Source: Sulfurimonas sp. (GTDB lineage Bacteria; Campylobacterota; Campylobacteria; Campylobacterales; Sulfurimonadaceae). Taken from it: 22,424 bases of DNA. Positions 16,141-22,424 of this stretch are shown here, piece after piece. The translations under genes were made by a program, and so were the position numbers. Each line of letters starts with the position of its first letter. Within the stretch, counting starts at the first letter, position 1. The stretch is taken from the NCBI GenBank assembly GCA_026988735.1, contig JALSKR010000034.1, positions 1 to 22,424 of the forward strand, read 5' to 3'. The notes under the pieces are model-generated. The model worked only from the letters and a program-made list of their open reading frames with translations, was not told where the DNA came from and did not search any database.

Positions 16141-16821
16141 ATGCAAGAAATAGTCAATAGAGTAGACTGGGAGAAGCAGGAACTGCTTCCGGTCATTGTC
16201 CAGGACAATACAAACAATGAAGTGCTGATGATGGCCTATATGGATAAAGAGGCACTGGAGCTTTCACTCAAAACAAAGCAGGCACACTATTTTTCAAGAA
16301 GCAAACAGCGTATATGGAAAAAGGGTGAAAGCAGCGGACATACACAGGAAATAGTCTCTTTTTTTATTGACTGTGACAATGACACCCTCCTGATAAAAGT
16401 CAATCAAAACGGAGTAGCTTGTCATACAGGTAGAAAATCATGTTTTTTTACAGAGCTGCAAAGTGGTGAGACTACTTCTGATGTGGAAGTCAACACCGAG
16501 GCAGCATACGGTGTGATAGACACACTGTACCATACGATACAAGAGAGAAAAAATGCCGATCCTAAAACCTCATGGACGGCAAAACTGTTAAGCAAGGGTG
16601 AAAACACAATTTTGAAAAAAGTTGTCGAAGAAGCCGGAGAGTACTGTTTTGCGCATAAAGACAATGATGAAAAAGAGATGGTTTATGAAGCGGCAGATTT
16701 AACTTACCATATGCTTGTGGCACTTGCTTCTAAAAACATCTCTCCGGACAGAGTGAAACAGGAACTTGCCCGTAGATTTGACATGAGTGGCATCGCCGAA
16801 AAAAATGCAAGAAAAGAGTAA
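16141..16821 (+). CDS. hisI: Histidine biosynthesis bifunctional protein HisIE
   Basis: 226 residues in two enzymes. Residues ~1-110 are phosphoribosyl-AMP cyclohydrolase: HYFSRSKQRIWKKGESSGH, the metal site D77-C78-D79 with D81, and zinc-site cysteines C94 and C101 (ACHTGRKSC). Residues ~135-226 are phosphoribosyl-ATP pyrophosphatase, with VVEEAGEY and DEKEMVYEAADLTYHML as the metal-binding helices. It runs steps two and three of histidine synthesis. The gene is followed after 7 bp by a DUF2393 gene, so four plus-strand genes form one run. Confidence 0.95.
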   Translation: MQEIVNRVDWEKQELLPVIVQDNTNNEVLMMAYMDKEALELSLKTKQAHYFSRSKQRIWKKGESSGHTQEIVSFFIDCDNDTLLIKVNQNGVACHTGRKSCFFTELQSGETTSDVEVNTEAAYGVIDTLYHTIQERKNADPKTSWTAKLLSKGENTILKKVVEEAGEYCFAHKDNDEKEMVYEAADLTYHMLVALASKNISPDRVKQELARRFDMSGIAEKNARKE

Positions 16822-16828
16822 GTAAAAT

Positions 16829-17341
16829 ATGAAAGAGAAGCTGTTGGCATTTATTCATGGGTTGATAACGTATGATTATATCCTCTTTGGTATGTCATTT
16901 CTTCTTTTTCTTCTTTTTATAATTTTAGCACTGCTCCTTCGTAAAAAAATTATTCTTGCGCTCTTTTTTGTTCTTTTTGGATTTGCAATATTTCTTCTTG
17001 GTCCTACATTTGGTTATATTGAGATGCACAAATATCTTTTTAAAAATTCAGTTCAATTAGTTTCACAAAAAAGACTACATTTTGTAGAGGCTTTGGTTAT
17101 AAAAGGCACTGTAACAAATGAGTCGAAGTTTGATTTTTCTGAATGTAAAATTACTGCAAAAGTCTACAAGGTCACAAAAAACAAGTACAAAAACTATCTT
17201 TTACGATTAAAACCATTTCAAAAAATGTCGATTGTAGAATCTGATATACCGCAAGGGCAAACAAGAGAGTTTAAAATTATCATAGAGCCGTTTGTATATA
17301 AAAAAGACTATAATGTATCCCTGGAGGGAAATTGTAAATGA
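16829..17341 (+). CDS. DUF2393-family membrane protein, first of a pair
   Basis: 170 residues with two membrane helices (~14-37 and ~40-62), then a soluble domain of mainly beta character (~75-170). That domain holds VIKGTVTNESKFDFSECKITAKVYK, an Ig-like or FxLYD-like pattern that recurs in the next protein. I recognise it as DUF2393, a family largely restricted to Campylobacterota with no established function. The soluble part is probably periplasmic. The last bases overlap the next start (ATGA). Confidence 0.75.
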   Translation: MKEKLLAFIHGLITYDYILFGMSFLLFLLFIILALLLRKKIILALFFVLFGFAIFLLGPTFGYIEMHKYLFKNSVQLVSQKRLHFVEALVIKGTVTNESKFDFSECKITAKVYKVTKNKYKNYLLRLKPFQKMSIVESDIPQGQTREFKIIIEPFVYKKDYNVSLEGNCK

Positions 17342-17886
17342 CACTCTTTAATTACTGGCACTATATAATTTTCTTTGTAATCTTTTTGCTGAGTATTGCC
17401 GGTATAGTGAGTGCAATGCGTCAAAAAAACAAAAAACTAGCCTATTCTATGATATTTTCTATTATTTTGGTGGCTGTTTTTATGGCTGTTTTTTCCGTTA
17501 TGATTGTAGACAAATATACAAAAAAGGTGCAGTTGGAAAAACTACACAACAAAAGACTTTTAAGCACGGAAGAAATAGCCTATTATGGTATTGTTAGAAA
17601 TATCGGAAAATTTCCCATAGGAAAAGTGACCTTCGAAATAAAACTTGTAAACAAAGGGCATGCAACAGGAAATGTAAAAGGCGGGAATTTTTATAAACCG
17701 AGTGGATTTATGGATTTTTTTTCCGGAGGTTTTGGAATGGGTTCACACAAACCGCAAACTGTTACGAAAAAGTTTGTTGTTGCCAGAAATCTTAAACCCG
17801 GTCAGGCTAAAGCCTTCAGGGTTTACTTTAGGTATCCACCGTATTTCAGAAGTACGGCAGAATTTGCAAAAGCGTACGGACATTAA
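17338..17886 (+). CDS. DUF2393-like membrane protein, second of a pair
   Basis: 182 residues with the same plan as its neighbour. Two membrane helices lie at ~8-27 and ~36-58. A beta-rich domain follows with YYGIVRNIGKFPIGKVTFEIK and, at ~125-140, a Gly/Phe-rich loop (FSGGFGMGSHKP) that its partner lacks. The 4 bp overlap and shared layout point to an old duplication and perhaps a heteromeric membrane complex. No function is known. It converges on the radical SAM gene with a 14 bp gap. Confidence 0.72.
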   Translation: MTLFNYWHYIIFFVIFLLSIAGIVSAMRQKNKKLAYSMIFSIILVAVFMAVFSVMIVDKYTKKVQLEKLHNKRLLSTEEIAYYGIVRNIGKFPIGKVTFEIKLVNKGHATGNVKGGNFYKPSGFMDFFSGGFGMGSHKPQTVTKKFVVARNLKPGQAKAFRVYFRYPPYFRSTAEFAKAYGH

Positions 17887-17900
17887 TGACAGAAAGGCAC

Positions 17901-18860
17901 TTAGTATTTTAAACCGACTTTTTTAAGTGCTGCATTGATGTTTTTTATCTGTTGGTTCTTATTGCGACACCATTGCGGAGCCAAGAGAGAATCATCATCA
18001 ATCCCTGCAGTTACTCTTTGGACAGTGACATTTTTTGGTTTCATAAGTATAGATTTGACGAGCACATCAAGATACTCCTGCTCACTGATTGGAGTAAACT
18101 CTCCGCGGTTAAACTCATTTGCCAAGGCTGTTCGTTTGACAACATACAGAGGATGATATTTTACAGAGTCAATTCCCCACTCATAAGCGGCTTTGGAAGT
18201 TTCAAGCATCATCTCCTGCGATTCACCGGGAAGACCAAAGATTAGGTGCCCGCAAACATTCAAACCGGCCTCTTTTGATTTGATAATCCACTCTTTTACA
18301 TTTTCGCTGTCATGCCCACGATTTATTTTTTCCAGGGTTTCATCGTAGACGGACTGAATACCGAATTCAATCCAGATCTCTTTGTCTTTTGCGAGGTTTG
18401 AAAGATACTCAAGTGTCTCCTGGGTGATACTGTCAGAACGTGTGCCGATGCTCAGCCCCACGACATTATCGAAAGAGAGTGCTTTTTCGTACAATGCTTT
18501 TAAGGTTTCAAAAGGGGCATAGGTATTGGTAAATGATTGAAAATAGACAAGAAATTTTTGTGCACCATACTCTTTTGTCTGTCGTTTTGATATTGCACTA
18601 AACTGCAGTTCAAGCTGTTTGAGTTGTTTTTGCAAAAATGGATTTTCTTTTGACTCAAGATTTAAATGAAATCCCTTGAGTTCCTGTACTTCATCGGTAC
18701 TTGCAGAAAAAGAGTCATTTTCACAAAATGTGCAGCCGCCTTTGGCTACTGTTCCATCAATATTGGGGCAGGTGAAACCGGAGATGTTAATGCCCACCTT
18801 ATGAACTTTTACACCAAATTTGTTTTTTAAGTAATTACCATATGTATAAATTTGTTCCAT
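17901..18860 (-). CDS. YhcC-like radical SAM protein (TIGR01212 family)
   Basis: 319 residues. The iron-sulfur cysteines are C31, C43 and C46, spaced C-X11-C-X2-C in the segment CPNIDGTVAKGGCTFC. This wide spacing is typical of the YhcC/TIGR01212 family rather than the common C-X3-C-X2-C. GLSIGTRSDSIT, WIEFGIQSVYDETLEKINRGH and GHLIFGLPGES are further radical SAM barrel motifs shared with Elp3-like enzymes. The substrate is not settled; an RNA-related role is often assumed. Its ATG overlaps the purF stop by one base, so it is translated with purF. Confidence 0.88.
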   Translation of the reverse strand: MEQIYTYGNYLKNKFGVKVHKVGINISGFTCPNIDGTVAKGGCTFCENDSFSASTDEVQELKGFHLNLESKENPFLQKQLKQLELQFSAISKRQTKEYGAQKFLVYFQSFTNTYAPFETLKALYEKALSFDNVVGLSIGTRSDSITQETLEYLSNLAKDKEIWIEFGIQSVYDETLEKINRGHDSENVKEWIIKSKEAGLNVCGHLIFGLPGESQEMMLETSKAAYEWGIDSVKYHPLYVVKRTALANEFNRGEFTPISEQEYLDVLVKSILMKPKNVTVQRVTAGIDDDSLLAPQWCRNKNQQIKNINAALKKVGLKY

Positions 18861-20215
18861 TAAACGATATAGTTTCCAGTAAAACAGGCTGTACAGTAGA
18901 TATCCTCTGTAGCATTAACGCTTCTTAAAAGTGATGCTTCATCCAGATACGCCAAAGAGTCGGCTTCTATAAAATCACAAATTTCCTGTACACCCATATT
19001 TGCAGCGATTAAATTTTCTTTGCTTGGTGTATCTACACCATAAAAGCACGGATCAGTAGTCGGAGGGGAGGAAACACGCATGTGTACCTCTTTTGCCCCT
19101 GCTTCTTTAAGCATTCTGATGATTCTTCTTGACGTGGTACCTCTGACTATAGAGTCATCTATAACGACAACTCTTTTGCCTTTGATGATGTCTGTCATAG
19201 GGGAGAGTTTCATTTTTACTTTTAAATCACGCATCTCCTGTGTCGGTTCTATAAAAGTACGCCCTATATAGTGATTGCGCATAATTCCCATTTCATAGGG
19301 AATACCACTCTCCTGTGCATAGCCGATGGCTGCAGGTACACCACCATCAGGTACAGGAATAATTAAATCGGCTTCGACAGGTTGAATTTTCGCCAACTCT
19401 TTTCCCATCTCTTTTCTGCATTCATACACAGACTGCCCAAAAACAGAGGAATCAGGACGGGCAAAATAGACATACTCAAATATACAGTGTTTTGGAGTCG
19501 GTTCAAATATTTTTACACTCTGTGGCGCTTTTCCCTCTTCAAATATGAGCAGTTCACCAGGTTCTACATCACGCATAAATGTGGCCCCTACAAGATCAAA
19601 GGCACAGGTTTCACTTGCTACAATATAACCACCGTTGGCCAAGCGTCCAAGACTTAAAGGTCGAAAACCAAAACGGTCACGCATAGCAAACATTTTGGTT
19701 CTGCTTAAAAAGACCAGAGAAAAAGCACCTTCTATCTTCTGCACGGCATCTATAATTCTGTCGAGGAGTTTGTCCTGTTCACTTTTTGCGATCAGATGAA
19801 TAAGGTTTTCAGTATCCATAAATGTCTGAAAAATTGCACCGCGTTTTATAAGTCTGGCACGAACTTCATCAGCATTTGTAAGGTTTCCGTTATGAACTAT
19901 CGCCATCTCACCCAAATCGTATCTGGCAAATACAGGCTGCGCATCAAGGATGGAATCATTTCCCGCTGTTGAGTAACGGGTGTGACCTATGGCGCTTGAT
20001 CCGCTTAAAGTAGCAAGTCTGTCTTCATTAAAGACACTCATAACGAGTCCGCGATCTTTGATAGTATGGAGTTTTTCTCCGTCTGAAGAGCTTATTCCTG
20101 CTGCTTCCTGTCCACGATGTTGGAGAGAATGAAGAGAAAAGTAGGCTAACTTTGAAGCCTCTTTATGACCAAAAATTCCAACAACAGCACACTTTTCATT
20201 CATATTTTCGCGCAA
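18860..20215 (-). CDS. purF: Amidophosphoribosyltransferase
   Basis: PurF catalyses the first step of purine synthesis, PRPP plus glutamine. The N-terminal nucleophile cysteine is in NEKCAVVGIFGH, preceded by a short propeptide. The PRPP loop is VVVIDDSIVRGTTSRR. Four cysteines in KHCIFEY, DPCFYG and YCTACF match those that hold the [4Fe-4S] cluster in the Bacillus subtilis-type enzyme. I set the start at TTG 20215, six bases after AAGGA. ATG 20203 is the alternative and lacks such a site. A more upstream TTG (20251) lies inside the promoter -10 and is unlikely. Confidence 0.93.
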   Translation of the reverse strand: MRENMNEKCAVVGIFGHKEASKLAYFSLHSLQHRGQEAAGISSSDGEKLHTIKDRGLVMSVFNEDRLATLSGSSAIGHTRYSTAGNDSILDAQPVFARYDLGEMAIVHNGNLTNADEVRARLIKRGAIFQTFMDTENLIHLIAKSEQDKLLDRIIDAVQKIEGAFSLVFLSRTKMFAMRDRFGFRPLSLGRLANGGYIVASETCAFDLVGATFMRDVEPGELLIFEEGKAPQSVKIFEPTPKHCIFEYVYFARPDSSVFGQSVYECRKEMGKELAKIQPVEADLIIPVPDGGVPAAIGYAQESGIPYEMGIMRNHYIGRTFIEPTQEMRDLKVKMKLSPMTDIIKGKRVVVIDDSIVRGTTSRRIIRMLKEAGAKEVHMRVSSPPTTDPCFYGVDTPSKENLIAANMGVQEICDFIEADSLAYLDEASLLRSVNATEDIYCTACFTGNYIV

Positions 20216-20250
20216 ATTTTTTCCTTCGTAGTAGTTATAATAATAGTGCA

Positions 20251-20256
20251 ATTATA
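20251..20256 (-). promoter_or_regulatory. -10 element of the purF-radical SAM operon
   Basis: TATAAT on the minus strand, preceded by TTGAG, about 36 bp before the chosen purF start. It sits in the 153 bp spacer shared with the divergent J-domain gene. No operator was recognised. Confidence 0.5.
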
Positions 20257-20368
20257 CTCAAAATATCTATAAATATTCTCAAAGCTGTCTTAATTAATAA
20301 AGATATTTTATTTTTAAAGTGGAACTATTTTTGCTTTTAATTATATATTTTCAAAAAAGGTAGGATAT

Positions 20369-21172
20369 ATGGAAATTGTTTTGCGCAATAATCTTATTCT
20401 TATCACTACAGGGTTTGATACCTTAAATACAAGTTGGATGAGAGAGTTTTTAAATCATCATGCCCGTGGTATGCTCTTTTTACCTAAAGCTGTACTTGTG
20501 TTTCAAAATCAGTCATTAACTCAGGTCAGAGAAAACTTTATAAGAGAATTAAGTGAGTTTCATGCGAAAACACATGATTTTAATCATGAATTCTTTTTAC
20601 GTTCCATGCTAAAGTTTGGAAACCAGCCTATTAAAATTGAACTTAACAAGATGGAAGAACCTGAAACTATAAAAGTACACCTCTATGCATATGATAAAAA
20701 TACGGTGCTTATTTCACTAGACAGTCCAAATTCATGGGTACTCAACTATATGCGCTCACAGCTTGAAGTGTATGTGGAACGGGGAACAGATATCTCTTTG
20801 GTGGTCGATGTCAGTGATTTTAAGTCAAAAGCAAGACTTGAACGTGCTTTAAACAAGCGGCATATTCTTCATTACCAAATTCAGTATACCTATGACAATC
20901 ATTTTATGTCCAAACTCTATTCGGATTTTGCAGATTTTTCTTTCGGAGATTTATGTAAAGCCTCTTTGGATGAAGAGAAAAAACATTTTTATACGATTTT
21001 AGAGTGTCCAATCGGTGCCTCTCAGGATGCTTTGAAAAAAAGTTATAAAAAACTGACAAAAGTCTATCATCCTGATAAAATCTTTCATGAAAGTCCTTAT
21101 CTGGTGGAACATTACACACAAAAGTTTCAGTTACTGCAAGAAGCCTATCAGGCACTGCGTGTTGTCAGTTAA
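20369..21172 (+). CDS. Protein with a C-terminal J domain and an unassigned N-terminal region
   Basis: 267 residues. The last ~64 (about 204-267) form a DnaJ domain: HFYTILECPIGASQDALKKS, then the HPD triplet H234-P235-D236 in YHPDK, then FQLLQEAYQALR. It should stimulate an Hsp70 such as DnaK. The first ~200 residues carry no G/F region, zinc finger or membrane helix and I do not recognise them. They look mixed alpha/beta (VHLYAYDKNTVLISLDSP, SLVVDVSDF) and may bind the client. The reversed order, J domain at the end, differs from classic DnaJ. A GGTAGGA ribosome-binding site precedes the ATG. Confidence 0.85.
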   Translation: MEIVLRNNLILITTGFDTLNTSWMREFLNHHARGMLFLPKAVLVFQNQSLTQVRENFIRELSEFHAKTHDFNHEFFLRSMLKFGNQPIKIELNKMEEPETIKVHLYAYDKNTVLISLDSPNSWVLNYMRSQLEVYVERGTDISLVVDVSDFKSKARLERALNKRHILHYQIQYTYDNHFMSKLYSDFADFSFGDLCKASLDEEKKHFYTILECPIGASQDALKKSYKKLTKVYHPDKIFHESPYLVEHYTQKFQLLQEAYQALRVVS

Positions 21173-21182
21173 TTATACTTTC

Positions 21183-22100
21183 TTATTTAACAGAGCGTTT
21201 TTTAAGCAGTGCCTGAAAGTCCTCACTGCTGTAAAGTGCCAAATTTGCACCGCTGAGCTGGGTGAGTTCTTTGGAAAAACCCCGTTTTGAAAATAGAACA
21301 ATTTGAGTCGGTTCAATGCCAAGCTTCTGACATTTGTCCCGTATTTTATGCAGCTCTTTTTTGTTGATGATATGGTTTGTCCATTTACATTCTCCGACAT
21401 AAATACGATTGTTTTGTGTGATTGTAAGTATATCTATCTCTATTTTTGCATCCCAGTAGCTGCCGCTGCTGCGTATGTGTGCATCGCGTAAATGATAATT
21501 TAAAAGTACTTCTGAGAGTTCTTCATACACCAGGCTTGTATAGCTGTTGTGACGCAGGGTAAAATCTTTGAAAAAGGCATCATATTTCTGTGCCTCAATT
21601 TCTTTGATATGGGGTATGACAAAGTAAAACCAAAACCTGACAAAAGGGTGGGTAAAAAGGACTTTGTGCGAAATACGGTGACGTGCTTCTTCACGTTTGA
21701 GTTTGGTGTTTGGATATTTGTCTCTTGGGTGTTCTTCTCTGGAGTATTCAAGTTGGATCAGTCCTTTTTCCTGTAGATAATTGAGTGCCGCCCCGCCGTT
21801 TGCATTGTTCAGTCCGGCTTTGTTAAAAGCAGAAAATATACGTCTGTCACCTGTAGCAAGCGCTTTGAGCAGTTTACGGTGAAGGGTATTGTTAAGTGTA
21901 AGTTCTCTCATTTGTCTGTCTATGGCTTCAAAATTGTCCAATACAAGCTCTCGGAGGAGCTCTTCAATAGGCTTTGTTGTATCAATCTCCCAGTCAAGTC
22001 CGCCAAATACAGCGAAGTAGGAGATTTGTGTCTCCATATCATCAGGATAGTTTTTGAAGTAAAAAGAGCGAAACTGCTCAAGAAGTTTAGTGTTTGTCAT
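21183..22100 (-). CDS. Stand-alone DUF234-type protein with PD-(D/E)XK-like signature
   Basis: 305 residues. Residues ~60-130 look like a winged helix (RKLLKALATGDRRIFSAFNKA, LNYLQEKGLIQLEYS). Residues ~145-300 match DUF234, normally the C-terminal part of archaeal-type P-loop ATPases: HPFVRFWFYFV, then EIDILTITQNNRIYVGECKW. In that stretch D223, E237 and K239 fit a PD-(D/E)XK nuclease core. No Walker A or B is present, so the ATPase half is absent rather than truncated by a frameshift. It may be a DNA-binding nuclease-like protein of defence or toxin type, but the function is unknown. It converges on the J-domain gene with a 10 bp gap. Confidence 0.72.
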   Translation of the reverse strand: MTNTKLLEQFRSFYFKNYPDDMETQISYFAVFGGLDWEIDTTKPIEELLRELVLDNFEAIDRQMRELTLNNTLHRKLLKALATGDRRIFSAFNKAGLNNANGGAALNYLQEKGLIQLEYSREEHPRDKYPNTKLKREEARHRISHKVLFTHPFVRFWFYFVIPHIKEIEAQKYDAFFKDFTLRHNSYTSLVYEELSEVLLNYHLRDAHIRSSGSYWDAKIEIDILTITQNNRIYVGECKWTNHIINKKELHKIRDKCQKLGIEPTQIVLFSKRGFSKELTQLSGANLALYSSEDFQALLKKRSVK

Positions 22101-22118
22101 ATGTTAATTGTAACATAT
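22099..22118 (-). promoter_or_regulatory. Perfect dyad over the start codon of the DUF234-type gene
   Basis: ATATGTTA-ATTG-TAACATAT, 8 bp arms and 4 bp loop. The start codon (22100-22098) sits at the edge of one arm and no Shine-Dalgarno sequence is visible. It could be an operator or an mRNA hairpin that hides the start. Confidence 0.45.
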
Positions 22119-22137
22119 ATTTTAAAAAGTTAGAAAG

Positions 22138-22155
22138 CCCAGATTGAAATCCGGG
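22138..22155 (-). terminator. Hairpin after the remnant minus-strand gene
   Basis: On the minus strand CCCGGATT-TC-AATCTGGG (one G-T pair) is followed by CTTTCTAACTTTTT, a plausible intrinsic terminator. It lies 64 bp past the stop of the remnant open frame. Confidence 0.5.
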
Positions 22156-22218
22156 TTCTAAAAGAGGTGAGATTCATATTCTCTGTAATTTAGGCTAAAT
22201 TTGCACAGAAATAGGAAA

Positions 22219-22302
22219 TTATGGTGTTGTAGTAGCAGTTAATGCATTATTAATAGAAGTATTTGCATCTGTCTGAATTGTTGTTGATGCACCTTTCATA
22301 AA
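22219..22302 (-). pseudogene. 3' remnant of a minus-strand gene, apparently cut by an insertion sequence
   Basis: An open minus-strand frame ends in KGASTTIQTDANTSINNAL, then TATTTP and a stop (22221-22219). It stays open past 22302 into the presumed insertion sequence up to about 22349. The sequence is Ala/Thr/Asn-rich with no motif I recognise. The downstream hairpin terminator supports it being a real gene end. The product cannot be named, and chance openness is possible for such a short frame. Confidence 0.3.
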
Positions 22303-22424
22303 TAGACTTCTTGCATAACCCCAAACTGGTTCAAAAATTGCTATTGCTCAAGCATGAAGAATTATGAGAAATTAAAAGAGCTAAAACCAGAACTATTCAA
22401 ACGATTAACAGGTGTAAAACCTGA
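22303..22424 (+). mobile_element. Left end of an IS5-like insertion sequence
   Basis: The start is placed near 22303, where TAGACTTCTTGCATAACCCC resembles the terminal inverted repeats of IS5/IS1031-group elements (pyrimidine-rich, TTGCA-AACCCC). The transposase begins about 50 bp in. The right end and target duplication lie outside the window, so the boundary is approximate. Confidence 0.5.
22354..22424 (+). CDS. IS5-family transposase, N-terminal fragment
   Basis: The first 23 codons of a gene running off the right edge. The fragment reads as a charged helix followed by FKRLTGVKPE. The L-T-G-V-x-P-E pattern is the start of the helix-turn-helix found at the N terminus of many IS5-type DDE transposases. 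The catalytic residues are outside the window. Confidence 0.6.
   Translation, partial: MKNYEKLKELKPELFKRLTGVKP

Noticed and set aside
20203..20251. Longer PurF starting at TTG 20251
   Set aside because: That codon is immediately downstream of and overlaps the promoter region (TATAAT at 20256-20251), and family members begin just before the catalytic cysteine.

Overview
The window reads as chromosomal DNA of a Campylobacterota (epsilonproteobacterial) bacterium, most like Sulfurimonas or a relative. This rests on AT-rich sequence, densely packed operons with 1-4 bp overlaps, a histidine kinase with the A-H-Q-W-R-Q-P-L-N box typical of this phylum, and a pair of DUF2393 membrane proteins. The genus is inference.

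Left part (1-6756): a minus-strand operon holds a two-domain PlsC + GNAT acyltransferase, resembling the ornithine-lipid synthase OlsF, followed by the first 22 codons of a probable EAL-domain protein. Divergent from it are a REC-GGDEF response regulator and a large double-Cache/PAS histidine kinase on the plus strand. The kinase gene converges, with a 4 bp overlap, on a PhoR-like kinase gene.

Centre (5377-12719): a phosphate-acquisition block. On the minus strand are pstS and then pstC-pstA-pstB-phoU-phoR-like kinase. Divergent from pstS on the plus strand is an OprP/OprO-type phosphate porin. Four promoters (acyltransferase, pstC, pstS, porin) share one exact geometry, TGTAAY-N5-TGTAAY-N10-TATAMT. 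The two repeats lie 11 bp apart, as in PhoB/Pho-box DNA, and I read this as the local Pho box. It links phosphate uptake across both membranes with what looks like phosphate-free membrane lipid synthesis and, through the EAL gene, possibly with c-di-GMP turnover. No PhoB-type DNA-binding regulator lies in the window.

Right part (12864-21172): mostly housekeeping genes. These are a membrane fatty-acid desaturase, ilvE, a spacer packed with consecutive hairpins (14823-15052), then a plus-strand run of SPFH/HflK-like protein, hisIE and two DUF2393 proteins. On the minus strand are purF and a YhcC-like radical SAM protein, and on the plus strand a protein with a C-terminal J domain.

Right end (21183-22424): a stand-alone DUF234-type protein with a PD-(D/E)XK-like signature, whose start codon lies inside a perfect dyad. 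Beyond it is the 3' remnant of a minus-strand gene with its terminator, apparently cut by the left end of an IS5-like insertion sequence whose transposase runs off the window. I saw no tRNA, rRNA or CRISPR array. No gap without a gene exceeds 300 bases.
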